Assembly: GCA_001604135.1 (NCBI GenBank)
Contig: LVAT01000006.1
Coordinates: forward strand, 1 to 64,000
Source: Clostridiales bacterium Firm_14
GTDB lineage: Bacteria; Bacillota; Clostridia; Saccharofermentanales; Saccharofermentanaceae
Direction of reading: 5' to 3'
DNA: 64,000 nt
Position 1 is the stretch's first letter; each line of letters starts with the position of its first letter. Both the position numbers and the translations under genes were made by a program. Of this stretch, positions 18,239 to 27,315 are shown in pieces. The notes below the pieces were generated by a model that was not told the DNA's origin, searched no databases, and worked only from the letters and a program-made list of their open reading frames with translations.

Positions 18239-18838
18239 TTACTTAGAATACAACTCGACGATTGCAACTTCGTTTACAGGTACTTCGATCTGATCTCTTG
18301 TAGGCATTGCAAGGATCTTGCCGCAGAGCTTATCGTTGTCTGCTTCAACCCATGCAGGTGTTGCTCTTGAACCTGTTACTTCGATGATGTCCTTGAATCT
18401 CTGAGAAGACTTAGCGCCTTCCTTGATCTCAATTGCATCGCCAACCTTTACCGCATAAGAAGGGATATTAACGATCTTGCCGTTAACCTTAACTCCTCTG
18501 TGGCTTACGATCTGTCTTGCTTCGTCTCTTGTACGAGCAAAACCCATTCTGAATAAAACGTTATCAAGTCTTGTCTCAAGAAGGATCATGAGGTTTTCAC
18601 CGGTTGTACCATACTTGAGCTTCTGAGCCTTCTCATAGTAATTTCTGAAAGGCTTCTCGAGAACGCCGTAAATAAACTTTGCCTTCTGCTTTTCCTTAAG
18701 CTGCATGCCGTACTCGCTGATCTTGCGAGGTCTGGATGCACCATGCTTTTTAGATTCTTTCTTCTCTACTCCCAAGAAAGCAGGCTCAATACCGAGGGCT
18801 CTGCACTTCTTAAGGACAGGTGTCATATCTCTAGCCAT
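18239..18838 (-). CDS. rpsD: 30S ribosomal protein S4
   Basis: Primary 16S rRNA-binding protein of the small subunit. An N-terminal domain with few cysteines is followed by the S4 RNA-binding domain from LETRLDNVLFRMGFA to VSHRGVKVNGKIVNIPSY. At 199 residues it has normal length. In other bacteria S4 is the translational repressor of its operon; a structured interval between rpmJ and rpsM could be a target, but that is untested inference. Confidence 0.97.
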   Translation of the reverse strand: MARDMTPVLKKCRALGIEPAFLGVEKKESKKHGASRPRKISEYGMQLKEKQKAKFIYGVLEKPFRNYYEKAQKLKYGTTGENLMILLETRLDNVLFRMGFARTRDEARQIVSHRGVKVNGKIVNIPSYAVKVGDAIEIKEGAKSSQRFKDIIEVTGSRATPAWVEADNDKLCGKILAMPTRDQIEVPVNEVAIVELYSK

Positions 18839-18883
18839 TGCTATATTCCTCTTTTCTATACTAAGTATTCTGCCGTGAGAAGA

Positions 18884-19273
18884 TTAAACTCTTCTTCTCT
18901 TAGGAGGGCGGCATCCGTTGTGCGGAACCGGTGTTACGTCCTTGATCATTGTGACTCTGAGGCCTGCTGTCTCAAGGGCTCTTACTGCGGACTCACGTCC
19001 GGATCCGGGTCCCTTAACATAAACATCAACAGTCTTCATGCCATGATCGCAAGCTGCCTTAGCAGCCTTCTCGGAAGCAACCTGAGCTGCATAGCTCGTG
19101 CCCTTACGTGAACCCTTGGCGTCCATACCTGCAGAAGCCCAGGAAATTGTATTTCCCTGCTTGTCGGTAATTGTAATGATTGTATTGTTGAATGTAGCAT
19201 GAATATGAGCCTGACCGTCTACGACGTTCTTACGCTCACTTCTTCTGGGTCTTAAGCTTTTCTTCTGTGCCAT
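18884..19273 (-). CDS. rpsK: 30S ribosomal protein S11
   Basis: Small-subunit platform protein. Diagnostic blocks are [15 protein letters not shown], the central [20 protein letters not shown], and the C-terminal [17 protein letters not shown] tail. At 129 residues it has normal length. It lies between rpsM and rpsD in the standard order. Confidence 0.98.
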   Translation of the reverse strand: MAQKKSLRPRRSERKNVVDGQAHIHATFNNTIITITDKQGNTISWASAGMDAKGSRKGTSYAAQVASEKAAKAACDHGMKTVDVYVKGPGSGRESAVRALETAGLRVTMIKDVTPVPHNGCRPPKRRRV

Positions 19274-19289
19274 TTTGACTCACCTCACC

Positions 19290-19658
19290 TTACTTCTTCT
19301 TACCAGCAACTGTATGCTTAGGTCCCTTACGGGTACGTGCATTAGTCTTTGTGCGCTGGCCTCTTACAGGGAGTCCCAGTCTGTGGCGACGTCCGCGAAG
19401 GCAACCGATATCAGAAAGTCTCTTGATGTTAGACTGTACTTCTCTCTTAAGGTCACCCTCAACCTTGTAATTGTTTTCGATCTGGTCACGGATCTTCGCA
19501 ACCTCATCCTCTGTCAAATCCTTGACACGTGTATCGGGATTGATGCCTGTCTGGGCAATAATCTCGTCTGCACTTGTTCTTCCGATTCCGTAAATGTACG
19601 TAAGAGCGATTTCAATTCTCTTATCATTCGGTAAATCTACGCCGGCTATACGAGCCAT
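19290..19658 (-). CDS. rpsM: 30S ribosomal protein S13
   Basis: Small-subunit head protein contacting the A-site finger and tRNA. N-terminal [20 protein letters not shown], central [17 protein letters not shown] and a basic C-terminal tail are typical. At 122 residues it has normal length. A GGAGGTACA site precedes the start. Confidence 0.98.
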   Translation of the reverse strand: MARIAGVDLPNDKRIEIALTYIYGIGRTSADEIIAQTGINPDTRVKDLTEDEVAKIRDQIENNYKVEGDLKREVQSNIKRLSDIGCLRGRRHRLGLPVRGQRTKTNARTRKGPKHTVAGKKK

Positions 19659-19879
19659 TTAATGTACCTCCGTATTGGATAAAGTGGTATTAATCTCTAT
19701 TTGACACACGTAAGTCAAGGAACTCCGGGTTAGGGAGCAGCCGCCCTCTCGGTAACGGTGAGTAAATATGATTACTTCTTTTATTAATAGATACTGGTGC
19801 GGGAAGGAGCTTTTATCCCGCGGCTCTCGTTATCATTCGGCAGGGCTAATTCTGCACATACGAAAGCCCGTCAAATGTC
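19659..19879 (-). promoter_or_regulatory. Structured rpmJ-rpsM intergenic region
   Basis: A 221-base gap inside an otherwise tight ribosomal operon. It holds at least three stem-loops: GGGCT/AGCCC (19844-19848 with 19865-19869), GCGGGA/TCCCGC (19800-19805 with 19817-19822), and TTGAC/GTCAA (19702-19706 with 19715-19719). No open reading frame of note is present. It is a candidate autoregulatory leader or internal promoter region; I did not recognise a known ribosomal-leader family. Confidence 0.4.
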
Positions 19880-19993
19880 TTAACCCTGTCTCTGCTTATG
19901 CTTAGGGTCGGAACAAATGACCATAACTTTGCCGTTTCTGCGAATGATCTTGCACTTTTCGCACATCGGCTTTACTGACGGTCGTACTTTCAT
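19880..19993 (-). CDS. rpmJ: 50S ribosomal protein L36
   Basis: 37-residue large-subunit protein. It begins [17 protein letters not shown] and ends with the conserved [11 protein letters not shown], so the four zinc ligands (Cys, Cys, Cys, His) of the canonical zinc-binding form are present. A ribosome site with AGGAGGTAC lies just upstream of the ATG at 19993. It is the first gene after the alpha-operon promoter. Confidence 0.96.
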   Translation of the reverse strand: MKVRPSVKPMCEKCKIIRRNGKVMVICSDPKHKQRQG

Positions 19994-20061
19994 ATTAGTA
20001 CCTCCTGTTGCTGTTATTTTTCCACAACAAATACAGGCGCCTTTTGAGCGCATGCTGAACT

Positions 20062-20089
20062 ATTATAGCAGAATCTATTTGGTTTTCAA
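20062..20089 (-). promoter_or_regulatory. Promoter of the alpha operon (rpmJ to rplQ)
   Basis: Minus-strand TTGAAA (20084-20089) and a perfect TATAAT (20062-20067) with a 16-base spacer, placed just after the infA terminator and about 70 bases before rpmJ. Confidence 0.75.
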
Positions 20090-20103
20090 CTGAAAATTTT
20101 AAA

Positions 20104-20127
20104 GCACCCCGAAAAAATTCAGGGTGC
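20104..20127 (-). terminator. Terminator after infA
   Basis: GCACCC (20104-20109) pairs with GGGTGC (20122-20127); inner GAA/TTC pairs extend the stem across one mismatch. On the minus strand it is followed by TTTAAAATTTT. It separates the secY-adk-map-infA run from the alpha operon. Confidence 0.7.
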
Positions 20128-20149
20128 CTGAAACTTGCTGAAATAAGGC

Positions 20150-20383
20150 TTAAGCCTTGGGCTTCTTCTCGCCTCTCCAGGTAATTCTGCCTCTGGAAAG
20201 ATCGTATGGCGAGATCTCCATTGTTACTTTGTCGCCCGGAAGAATCTTGATGTAATTCTGTCTAAGCTTTCCTGACAAATGAGCAAGAACAATGTGTCCG
20301 CTGTCGAGCTTTACCTTGAACATTGCGTTAGGCAATGCTTCATCAACTACTCCCAGTACTTCAATAACATCTTCCTTCGCCAT
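20150..20383 (-). CDS. infA: Translation initiation factor IF-1
   Basis: Small OB-fold protein that occupies the ribosomal A site during initiation. [13 protein letters not shown] at the start and [24 protein letters not shown] near the end are typical. At 77 residues it is about five longer than usual, with a basic KKPKA tail. Its ATG overlaps the map stop codon by one base (TAATG), indicating translational coupling. Confidence 0.97.
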   Translation of the reverse strand: MAKEDVIEVLGVVDEALPNAMFKVKLDSGHIVLAHLSGKLRQNYIKILPGDKVTMEISPYDLSRGRITWRGEKKPKA

Positions 20384-21153
20384 TAAAAACCCTCCTCATA
20401 GTCATAGGTTGTTAAATACGGACCCTCATCCGTTATTAATATCGTATTTTCATAGTGGCTGGCAGGCTTACCGTCCTGTGTGACTATCGTCCACCTGTCA
20501 TCCAGCAGCTCGATCTCACGTGTACCCAATGTTATCATCGGTTCGATGCAGATTGCCATACCCTTTTTGAGTTTATAGCCGTGGCCCGGTCTTCCGTAGT
20601 TGGGAACATCAGGATCCTGGTGCATCGTTGTTCCGATTCCGTGGCCTGTGAGTTCTCTTACTACTCCGTAGCCGAAACCTTCGCAGTATTCCTGGATCGC
20701 ATGTCCGATATCGCCTGTTCTCATGCCGACCTTGGCATATTCCAGGCCGATCCAGAAGGACTTCTCGGTGCGCTCAACGAGATCTTTTACTTCAGGTGCG
20801 ACCTCGCCGACCATGTAGGTCCTGCATGCGTCTGACTGATAGCCGTCAAGTATCGCTCCGACATCGACTGAAATGATGTCGCCCTCTTCGAGTATCCTTG
20901 TTTTCCTGGGGATTCCGTGAACGACTTCGTCATTAACGGAAGCGCAGATCGTTCCGGGGAACGGCGGCTGGCCGTAATTAAGGAATGAAGGGATCGCGTC
21001 ATAGCTTCTGATGATGTCATAGCAGAGCTTGTCCACATCGTGCGTGGAAACGCCTGGCTTGATCTCATCGCGGCATGCCTTGAACACATGCTGCAGGATC
21101 TTTCCTGCGGCCTTCATCTTTTCGAATTCTTCGTTGGTAAGGATCTCAACCAT
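20383..21153 (-). CDS. map: Methionine aminopeptidase, type I
   Basis: Removes N-terminal methionine from nascent proteins; dinuclear metal enzyme. Metal ligands are visible in order: Asp in [18 protein letters not shown], His in [14 protein letters not shown], Glu in [11 protein letters not shown] and the late Glu in the HYENTILI region. It lacks an N-terminal SH3-binding zinc extension, so it is type Ia, at 256 residues. It lies between adk and infA in the standard order. Confidence 0.97.
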   Translation of the reverse strand: MVEILTNEEFEKMKAAGKILQHVFKACRDEIKPGVSTHDVDKLCYDIIRSYDAIPSFLNYGQPPFPGTICASVNDEVVHGIPRKTRILEEGDIISVDVGAILDGYQSDACRTYMVGEVAPEVKDLVERTEKSFWIGLEYAKVGMRTGDIGHAIQEYCEGFGYGVVRELTGHGIGTTMHQDPDVPNYGRPGHGYKLKKGMAICIEPMITLGTREIELLDDRWTIVTQDGKPASHYENTILITDEGPYLTTYDYEEGF

Positions 21154-21172
21154 TTATATACCTAGTTTCTAA

Positions 21173-21826
21173 TTAAAGTCCGAGTTTCTTAAGTCCTGCT
21201 TCAATGGACTCGATGCAGGTCTTTGAATCGACATTGTTGTTGCCCTCAACGATGATTCCTCTCTCGTTGTAGAAATCGATGAGGGGCTGTGTGTTTACTC
21301 TGTATGTCTCAAGTCTCTTGGAAACTGTCTCCGGATTGTCATCAGATCTCTGGATGACCTTTCCGCCGCATACATCGCAGACGCCCTCTACCTTAGTGGG
21401 CATGTACTTAACATTGAAGCTTGCTCCGCACTTCTCGCAGACACGTCTTGTCGTAACTCTGTCCATGATGATCTCGTCATCACACTTTACATAGACAACT
21501 GCGTCGATCTTGGAGCCCTTTGCTGCGAGCATCTTGTCGAGTGCCTCAGCCTGAGCGATATTTCTCGGGAAGCCGTCAAGGATATAACCCTTCTCACAGT
21601 CGGGGTTGTTAAGACGGTCTTCTACCATTCTGATAGTTACGTCATCAGGAACAAGAGCTCCCTTATCAATGTATGACTTAGCTTCGATCCCAAGGGGAGT
21701 ATTCTCCTTGATGTTATATCTGAACAGATCGCCTGTGGAGATATGTGCGAGGGAATAATTCTCTCTTAAAACTGTTGCTGATGTTCCCTTTCCGGAACCG
21801 GGTGCACCTAAAATGATCAGATTCAT
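21173..21826 (-). CDS. adk: Adenylate kinase with zinc-type lid
   Basis: Converts ATP plus AMP to two ADP. G-loop GAPGSGKGT is at residues 7-15 and the AMP-binding stretch HISTGDLFR follows. The lid carries CEKCG and CDVCG, the four-Cys zinc site common in Gram-positive enzymes. At 217 residues it has normal length. ATG 21826, preceded by GGGAGG, is chosen over a start 31 codons upstream that would run into secY. It follows secY by 13 bases. Confidence 0.97.
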   Translation of the reverse strand: MNLIILGAPGSGKGTSATVLRENYSLAHISTGDLFRYNIKENTPLGIEAKSYIDKGALVPDDVTIRMVEDRLNNPDCEKGYILDGFPRNIAQAEALDKMLAAKGSKIDAVVYVKCDDEIIMDRVTTRRVCEKCGASFNVKYMPTKVEGVCDVCGGKVIQRSDDNPETVSKRLETYRVNTQPLIDFYNERGIIVEGNNNVDSKTCIESIEAGLKKLGL

Positions 21827-21839
21827 AAAACTGCCTCCC

Positions 21840-23156
21840 TTACTTTTTGTTGTAGTTCTTGCTGCGCTTCTTGTCTTTGCCGGCCTGCTTGAGCTTATCT
21901 GCTTCGACCTTAAGAGCATTGTCGAGAAGTGTCTTGATCTCGATGAATCCGCCTGCTACAAGAACAAGACCGATTCCTGCGAAAGCAATGCTGCTAAGTC
22001 CGGGAATGAAGCTTAATGCGAGCGGGATGACGCAGACGAGAATGAGATAAGCACAGTCTGCGCTGTTGAGGTTGCTATATACAGACATCATGTACATTGA
22101 TGTTGGCTTGCCGGGTTTGATTCCCTGGATATATCCGCCGTTCTGCTTGATCTGGTTGGAAATATCATAAGGATTGAACTGCATCAATGCGAAAACATAA
22201 GCGAAGAATACCAGGAAGATGATGAAGAAAGGAATGAACGTTACGCTTGTGGGAGCGTTCTTTGCCCATGATAACCAGGGGCTCTCGGAATCTGTTGCAA
22301 CCATCGTGATGATGGAAGGGATAAGCATGCAGACCGTCATTGCATAGATGACGGGTGTGATGCCTGCCTGTGCTACCTTGAGCGGGATAACCTGGTTCTG
22401 CATTCCGTACTGCTTCATGCCGACTGTTCTCTTAGAGAAGATGATCCTGAGCTTCTTCTCACCCATGTTGACGAGGAGAGCAATGAGGAGCATGCCGATG
22501 GCAAGAAGGATTCCCATGATCATGTAAACGAGTGCCCATACGATTCCGAGTTCATATGCTTCGAAATAAGGCATCAGCAGATCGTGGGGGATATTATGGA
22601 TAATGCCGGCAAGGATGATGAGCGTAAGACCGTTGCCGATTCCCTTTGTGTTAAGGAGCTCAACGCACCATCCGCAGAAAGCGCTGCCTACGGCAACTGT
22701 TACTCCGCAGAGTACGATGGCAACCCAGAAATTGATGTTGGGCATAACCGTGTCCTTCATTGCGAGGCAATAAAGAGCAGCGAAAACGCCTGAACCGATA
22801 AGAGAAGCGATTCTCGTGTATTTTGTGATCTTCTTTGTTCCTTCTCCGCCTGCCTGAGCGAGATCTCTGAGCCTCGGAACAGCGAGCGTTACGATCTGCA
22901 TGATGATGGAAGCTACGAGGAACGGGAAAATACCAAGGCTTACGATCGAGCCGTTTGTAAGAGCTCCGCATGAGAGGATGTCGATTACTGTGCCTGTGCT
23001 GCCCCAATCGCCGATCCTTGCTGTAGCTGCAGCATGACTAAGGCCGGGAATCGGGATGATTGTAAGAAGACAAAGAATGGAAATGATCAGGAAGGTAAAG
23101 AGTATCTTCTTCCTTATCTCCGGGTTCTTCCAGCTTTCGCGCAATGTATCTTCCAT
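21840..23156 (-). CDS. secY: Protein translocase subunit SecY
   Basis: Central channel of the Sec translocon, in the cytoplasmic membrane. Ten hydrophobic helices are visible over 438 residues; the N terminus has the cytosolic ESWKNPEIRKKILFT stretch, then IPIPG at the start of the first loop, and helix 10 is followed by a basic Lys-rich tail. ATG 23156 with AGGAG 11 bases upstream is chosen over a start 17 codons earlier. Unusually, secY is not preceded by rplO and the rest of the spc operon but by alr, and it has its own predicted promoter. Confidence 0.97.
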   Translation of the reverse strand: MEDTLRESWKNPEIRKKILFTFLIISILCLLTIIPIPGLSHAAATARIGDWGSTGTVIDILSCGALTNGSIVSLGIFPFLVASIIMQIVTLAVPRLRDLAQAGGEGTKKITKYTRIASLIGSGVFAALYCLAMKDTVMPNINFWVAIVLCGVTVAVGSAFCGWCVELLNTKGIGNGLTLIILAGIIHNIPHDLLMPYFEAYELGIVWALVYMIMGILLAIGMLLIALLVNMGEKKLRIIFSKRTVGMKQYGMQNQVIPLKVAQAGITPVIYAMTVCMLIPSIITMVATDSESPWLSWAKNAPTSVTFIPFFIIFLVFFAYVFALMQFNPYDISNQIKQNGGYIQGIKPGKPTSMYMMSVYSNLNSADCAYLILVCVIPLALSFIPGLSSIAFAGIGLVLVAGGFIEIKTLLDNALKVEADKLKQAGKDKKRSKNYNKK

Positions 23157-23195
23157 TAATGGGCATTCTCCTTGGTATAAAAATAAAGCGTATGT

Positions 23196-23224
23196 ATTAT
23201 AGCGCATATCTGCGCTTTTTTCAC
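23196..23224 (-). promoter_or_regulatory. Putative secY promoter
   Basis: Minus-strand TATAAT at 23196-23201, with GTGAAA at 23219-23224 as a weak -35 box and a 17-base spacer. The spacer contains a GCGC...GCGC inverted repeat. Confidence 0.5.
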
Positions 23225-23256
23225 CGAGTATCTTTTAAATAATATAGGAGAAAAAA

Positions 23257-24405
23257 TCAGCCTCCGACATAGAGTCTTCTGACTCTTTTGCCAACATCAC
23301 AGGTGATCTCGTAGTTGATCGTGCCCAGAGCATCAGCCAGCTCGTCTGCAGACCTGGCGCTTCCGAAGACAGTGACTCTGTCTCCTACCTTAGGCCTTAC
23401 TTCGAGATCCGTCGTGTCGACCATGCACATATCCATGCAGATATTTCCGATAATGGGGCACTTCTTTCCGCCTATTACGAGCTCAAATCCGTTCGAGAGC
23501 CTCCTGGAGAGGCCGTCTGCGTATCCGATGCCAACTGTGGTTACTTCCGTGGGACGCGCTGCTTCAAAATGCCTTCCGTAGCTTACGGTCGCACCTTCAG
23601 GTATGGTCTTAACATGGATCACCTTGGCATACCAGTTCATTACGGGCTTAAGGTTTATATCAGTAACGGGCTTGGGGCATCCGGGCGGCATGAGGCCGTA
23701 GAGGATTATTCCTGCCCTTACGAGATCAAGGTGCATTTCGGGGAATCTTAAGATACCTGCGCTGTTGCAGATATGTCTCTTTGCAAAGTGAATGCCTCTT
23801 TTCCCGAGTTCTTCTATCTGGTTCATGAACAGCCTGAACTGTTCTCTCGTATAATCGTCATCATCGGTATCGGCAACTGCGAAATGCGAGAACACGCCAT
23901 AGGGTTCGATACCCGGCAAAGTGCATGCCTTAACGATCTCTTCGGTCTCGGTTCCGTCAGTCTTAAAGCCGATCCTTCCCATTCCGGTATCGAGCTTTAT
24001 GTGGATCTTGCATGTCTTGCCCTGCGAAAGAGCTTCGTCAGACAATGCTTTCGCGATCTCATATGAATAGACAGACTGCTCCACGTCGTACTTAACGGCA
24101 TCCCTGAATCTGACGGGATCGGTAAAGCCCAAAGTCATCATGGGAACGTCGATCCCGTGCTTTCTGAGCTCGACTGCCTCGTCGATGGTGGCAAGGCATA
24201 ATCCTGCCGCGCCTGAATCGATAAGGGTCTTTGCGATCTCGATCGCGCCGTGTCCGTATGCATCGGCTTTGACAACAGCCAGGATGCCTGCGCCGTCAGT
24301 CGTCGCCTTCTTTATCTCCTCGAAGTTATGCTTCAGGGCATCAAGATCGATCTCAACGCATGAACGGTCGTAATTACTGTTAAAGCCTAATGTATTCTCA
24401 GTCAT
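23257..24405 (-). CDS. alr: Alanine racemase
   Basis: PLP enzyme producing D-alanine for peptidoglycan. The PLP-binding Lys is in AVVKADAYGHG, and the catalytic Tyr of the second half is in TVSYGRHF; AGIILYGLMPPG is also typical. At 382 residues it has normal length. The start is ATG 24405 with GGGGATG upstream; it overlaps the end of the preceding hydrate dehydratase gene by 8 bases, so the two are translationally coupled. Last gene of a run starting at about 27924. Confidence 0.96.
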   Translation of the reverse strand: MTENTLGFNSNYDRSCVEIDLDALKHNFEEIKKATTDGAGILAVVKADAYGHGAIEIAKTLIDSGAAGLCLATIDEAVELRKHGIDVPMMTLGFTDPVRFRDAVKYDVEQSVYSYEIAKALSDEALSQGKTCKIHIKLDTGMGRIGFKTDGTETEEIVKACTLPGIEPYGVFSHFAVADTDDDDYTREQFRLFMNQIEELGKRGIHFAKRHICNSAGILRFPEMHLDLVRAGIILYGLMPPGCPKPVTDINLKPVMNWYAKVIHVKTIPEGATVSYGRHFEAARPTEVTTVGIGYADGLSRRLSNGFELVIGGKKCPIIGNICMDMCMVDTTDLEVRPKVGDRVTVFGSARSADELADALGTINYEITCDVGKRVRRLYVGG

Positions 24406-25291
24406 CTGCACATCCCCATCCGGCATCAACATATGCGCCGGGAAAGTAAACTATAAGATCTGACGGAAGCATTGCTCTCGTTCCGACTTCTTTAGCCGCT
24501 GCCTCTCCTGCTCTGGAGTGAATGAAAACGGCTGAACATGCTGCCTTGTAAGGCTCCATTCCCTGAGCCAGGAATCCGGTAATAAGTCCTGCAAGAACAT
24601 CGCCCGAACCGCCCTTTGCAAGTCCGCTGTTGGAAGCGTCATTTACAAAAAGCTTTCCGTCAGGTGTCGCGATCAAGGTCTTTGCGCTCTTAAGAACGGT
24701 CACGCAGTTGTTATCTGCTGCAAAACTTATAGCGAGCTCTTCAGCCTTTCCGGCTGCGTCGGACTTTGGAAGCCTTAAAAGTCTTGCAAACTCACCGATG
24801 TGGGGAGTTATTACGGCAGGAACCTTCCTTGCCTTAAGGCATTCAGCGATCCTTCCCCATGCATCGCACTTTGATACGAGCGCACCGGCGTCAAGGACGA
24901 CGTTGTCCGCTTTTTCGAGGAAACGGCAGATAAGATATTCCAGATCCCTATATTCCTGCGGGATCCCGGATCCGATAAGGACTGCCGAAGAACTCTTGGA
25001 AAGCTCTGCAGCCTTTCTTAAGAGATCAGCTGTCTCTTCAGGTCTTAACGAGAGGAGCGCGCAGGGTTCTGCTGACCTGATTGCGTCCAGTGTCTTTTCT
25101 TCGGAGAATACCCTGACAAGGCCTGCGCCCGATCTTAATGCGGCGCCTGCTGCCATAACTGCAGCACCGGTCATGTATTCTGAGCCTGCGCAGATCAGCG
25201 CAGTTCCGAAAGTGTTCTTATGTCCGTCATCAGGCCTTTGGGGTTCAAATCCTGATATCAGTTCTTTGCTAAGGTAAACAGTATCAGCCAT
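24398..25291 (-). CDS. nnrD: ADP-dependent NAD(P)H-hydrate dehydratase
   Basis: Repairs hydrated NAD(P)H using ADP (or ATP). It is the YjeF C-terminal, ribokinase-like domain alone, without the NnrE epimerase half. The ATP/ADP-binding anion hole [11 protein letters not shown] is near residues 222-232 and VLDAGAL is typical of the fold. At 297 residues it has normal length. It overlaps metA by 8 bases upstream and alr by 8 bases downstream, forming a tight operon. In many Gram-positive bacteria nnrD is next to alr, supporting the call. Confidence 0.93.
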   Translation of the reverse strand: MADTVYLSKELISGFEPQRPDDGHKNTFGTALICAGSEYMTGAAVMAAGAALRSGAGLVRVFSEEKTLDAIRSAEPCALLSLRPEETADLLRKAAELSKSSSAVLIGSGIPQEYRDLEYLICRFLEKADNVVLDAGALVSKCDAWGRIAECLKARKVPAVITPHIGEFARLLRLPKSDAAGKAEELAISFAADNNCVTVLKSAKTLIATPDGKLFVNDASNSGLAKGGSGDVLAGLITGFLAQGMEPYKAACSAVFIHSRAGEAAAKEVGTRAMLPSDLIVYFPGAYVDAGWGCADD

Positions 25292-26258
25292 TTTTCTCCA
25301 AGTCTCTGTTTGGCTCCAGATCTTCGTTGCGGATCGACCTGATCGAGCTGATGTCGAACGGAGTCTCCTGATATACGTAATAGTTGAGCCAGTTTGTGTA
25401 CATTAAAGTCGCGGAAGATCTCCATCTGAGGAGAGGTCCCTTAGCAGGATCGTTATCGATGTAATAGTTCTTCGGAACATCGACATCGCCTAAGCCTGCC
25501 GCCATGTCTCTCTTATATTCCCTGTCCAGAGTGTCCTTGTCGTACTCGGAGTGGCCTGTGATGAAGAACTGTCTTCCGTGAAGGTCTGATATCGCATAGA
25601 TACCGCATTCTTCGGATTCGGAGAGGATCCTCAGATCAGATCTCTTCTCTACATCCTCGCGTCTTACTTCCGTATAACGCGAATGAGGAACATAGAAGAT
25701 ATCGTCAAAGCCTCTGAAGAGCTTAACGGGCCTTGACCACGTCATGGAGTGCTCGAAAACGCCGAAGACCTTCTTGTCCAATACGATCTTAGGAATGCCG
25801 TAATGGTAATAAAGGCCTGCGAAAGCGCCCCAGCAAAGGTGGAGCGTCGAATATACATGAGTCTTGCTCCATTCCATGATCTCAACGAGCTCAGGCCAGT
25901 AATCGACCTCTTCAAAAGGGAGCTTCTCGATGGGAGCACCGGTAATGATCATTCCGTCGAAGAATTCCTCTTTGATCTCATCGAAAGTCTTGTAGAACTT
26001 AAGAAGATGTTCAACAGGGGTGTTCTTTGACTGGTGTGTCTTTGTAAACAGCAACTCGACATCTACCTGGATGGGTGAATTGGACAGAGCTCTGAGGAGC
26101 TGTGTCTCAGTCGTGGATTTGTCGGGCATGAGATTGAGGATAAGGATCCTGATAGGTCTTATATCCTGGGACAGGGCCCTGTTCTCCTCCATAACGAATA
26201 TTCTTTCCTGTTCAAGGATGTGCCTTGCCGGAAGATTGTCTGCTATTCTGATAGGCAT
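25284..26258 (-). CDS. metAA: Homoserine O-acetyltransferase (MetA family)
   Basis: Activates homoserine for methionine synthesis. It is the MetA (class I amidotransferase-like) type, with catalytic Cys142 in [10 protein letters not shown] and the N terminus [11 protein letters not shown]. Residue 111, in ITGAPIE, is Glu. From published work on Bacillus cereus and E. coli MetA, Glu at this site goes with acetyl-CoA and Gly with succinyl-CoA, so acetylation is predicted. At 324 residues it is slightly longer than the E. coli protein (about 309). It overlaps nnrD by 8 bases. Confidence 0.93.
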   Translation of the reverse strand: MPIRIADNLPARHILEQERIFVMEENRALSQDIRPIRILILNLMPDKSTTETQLLRALSNSPIQVDVELLFTKTHQSKNTPVEHLLKFYKTFDEIKEEFFDGMIITGAPIEKLPFEEVDYWPELVEIMEWSKTHVYSTLHLCWGAFAGLYYHYGIPKIVLDKKVFGVFEHSMTWSRPVKLFRGFDDIFYVPHSRYTEVRREDVEKRSDLRILSESEECGIYAISDLHGRQFFITGHSEYDKDTLDREYKRDMAAGLGDVDVPKNYYIDNDPAKGPLLRWRSSATLMYTNWLNYYVYQETPFDISSIRSIRNEDLEPNRDLEKNG

Positions 26259-26285
26259 TTTCTGCCTCCTTATCTTTATCGAAAT

Positions 26286-27296
26286 TTAGGATCCGATGAA
26301 TTCGTTCAGTATGGATTCAGCCGGAACCTGGTCGGGACTTATTACCGGGATCTTTCCCAGATGTCCCATCAGTTTATTTGCCTTTACAAGTGCCGAGGAG
26401 AGGTCTGCAAAGGGCTTGCCCGAAGGTGACTTCTCCATGAATACGGAAGGTTCGATGGATCCCTTAAGGGCCTTATCGAGCGCTTCGCTGATATCTCCCA
26501 TTGCCATGGGTGCGACTATTAAGCTCTCATAAGCGAGGAACGAATTAACGTGATAGTCGGCACTTGTAAGATATTCTTCGTAATATTTTTCTTCGGACTT
26601 CTGGATCATAGGCCAGTAATCGATCGTCGCCAGAGCATGTGCGCTTCTGTGACGGTAGTCCCTGATTATTCTCCTTAAGAGTCTTATCTCATTGCTGTCC
26701 ATCAGCTTGGAATCGCAGTAAACATTGCCGTAGGGCATGATGAATACCTTGGAGCACTTATCGGAAGGACATTCGCCGGAGATCCTGGGAGATAGTCCGT
26801 GGAGACCTTCCACGACCAGAACGCCGTCATCGCCGAGGCAGATCGCACTTGAAGGATCTCCTTCCATCTGCTTTCTTACGTTGAAATCAAAGAACGGAGG
26901 AATGACTGTCTCTCCGTTTAAGAGCGCGTTGATATCCCTCTGGATCCTCTCGACATCCAATGCATCGATGGTCTCAAAGTCAGGTCTGCCGTCCTTGTCG
27001 CACTTTACTTCCTTGATGTTGTAGTAATCATCAAGGGATAAGTGAACGGCCTTTCTGCCCCTCTTATTGATCGTATTGGAAAGCCTTAAAGTGAACGTGG
27101 TCTTTCCGGATGAGGTAGGGCCTGAAACGAATATCGCTCTCTTATTAGTGTCGGAACAGATCTCGTCACAGATGGAGTCGATCCTGCCGACAAAACTCTT
27201 CTCGGATTCTTCGATGAAGCGCGGAAGCCTGACGGCACCGAGGGATTCCTCGAGCTCTTCAACCGTTATGTCTATTCTGTCTCTAAGCTCTGCCAT
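26286..27296 (-). CDS. Uridine kinase-like nucleoside kinase
   Basis: P-loop kinase of the uridine kinase/phosphoribulokinase superfamily. Walker A is GPTSSGKTTF (about residues 59-68), SLDDYY is the acidic substrate site, and LVVEGLHGL is the Walker B-like strand. The segment RLLRRIIRDYRHR...WP...EEKYY matches the nucleoside kinases that in Clostridia are often fused behind a threonyl-tRNA-synthetase-like N-terminal half; here the N-terminal extension is only about 50 residues. The substrate is unproven. The gene is 27 bases before metA, likely the same operon. Confidence 0.82.
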   Translation of the reverse strand: MAELRDRIDITVEELEESLGAVRLPRFIEESEKSFVGRIDSICDEICSDTNKRAIFVSGPTSSGKTTFTLRLSNTINKRGRKAVHLSLDDYYNIKEVKCDKDGRPDFETIDALDVERIQRDINALLNGETVIPPFFDFNVRKQMEGDPSSAICLGDDGVLVVEGLHGLSPRISGECPSDKCSKVFIMPYGNVYCDSKLMDSNEIRLLRRIIRDYRHRSAHALATIDYWPMIQKSEEKYYEEYLTSADYHVNSFLAYESLIVAPMAMGDISEALDKALKGSIEPSVFMEKSPSGKPFADLSSALVKANKLMGHLGKIPVISPDQVPAESILNEFIGS

Positions 27297-27315
27297 ATAG
27301 CCTCCTTAAAGCTCC

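Noticed and set aside
26259-26285. SAM or T-box riboswitch ahead of metAA
   Set aside because: Only 27 bases separate it from the upstream kinase gene, too short for either element.
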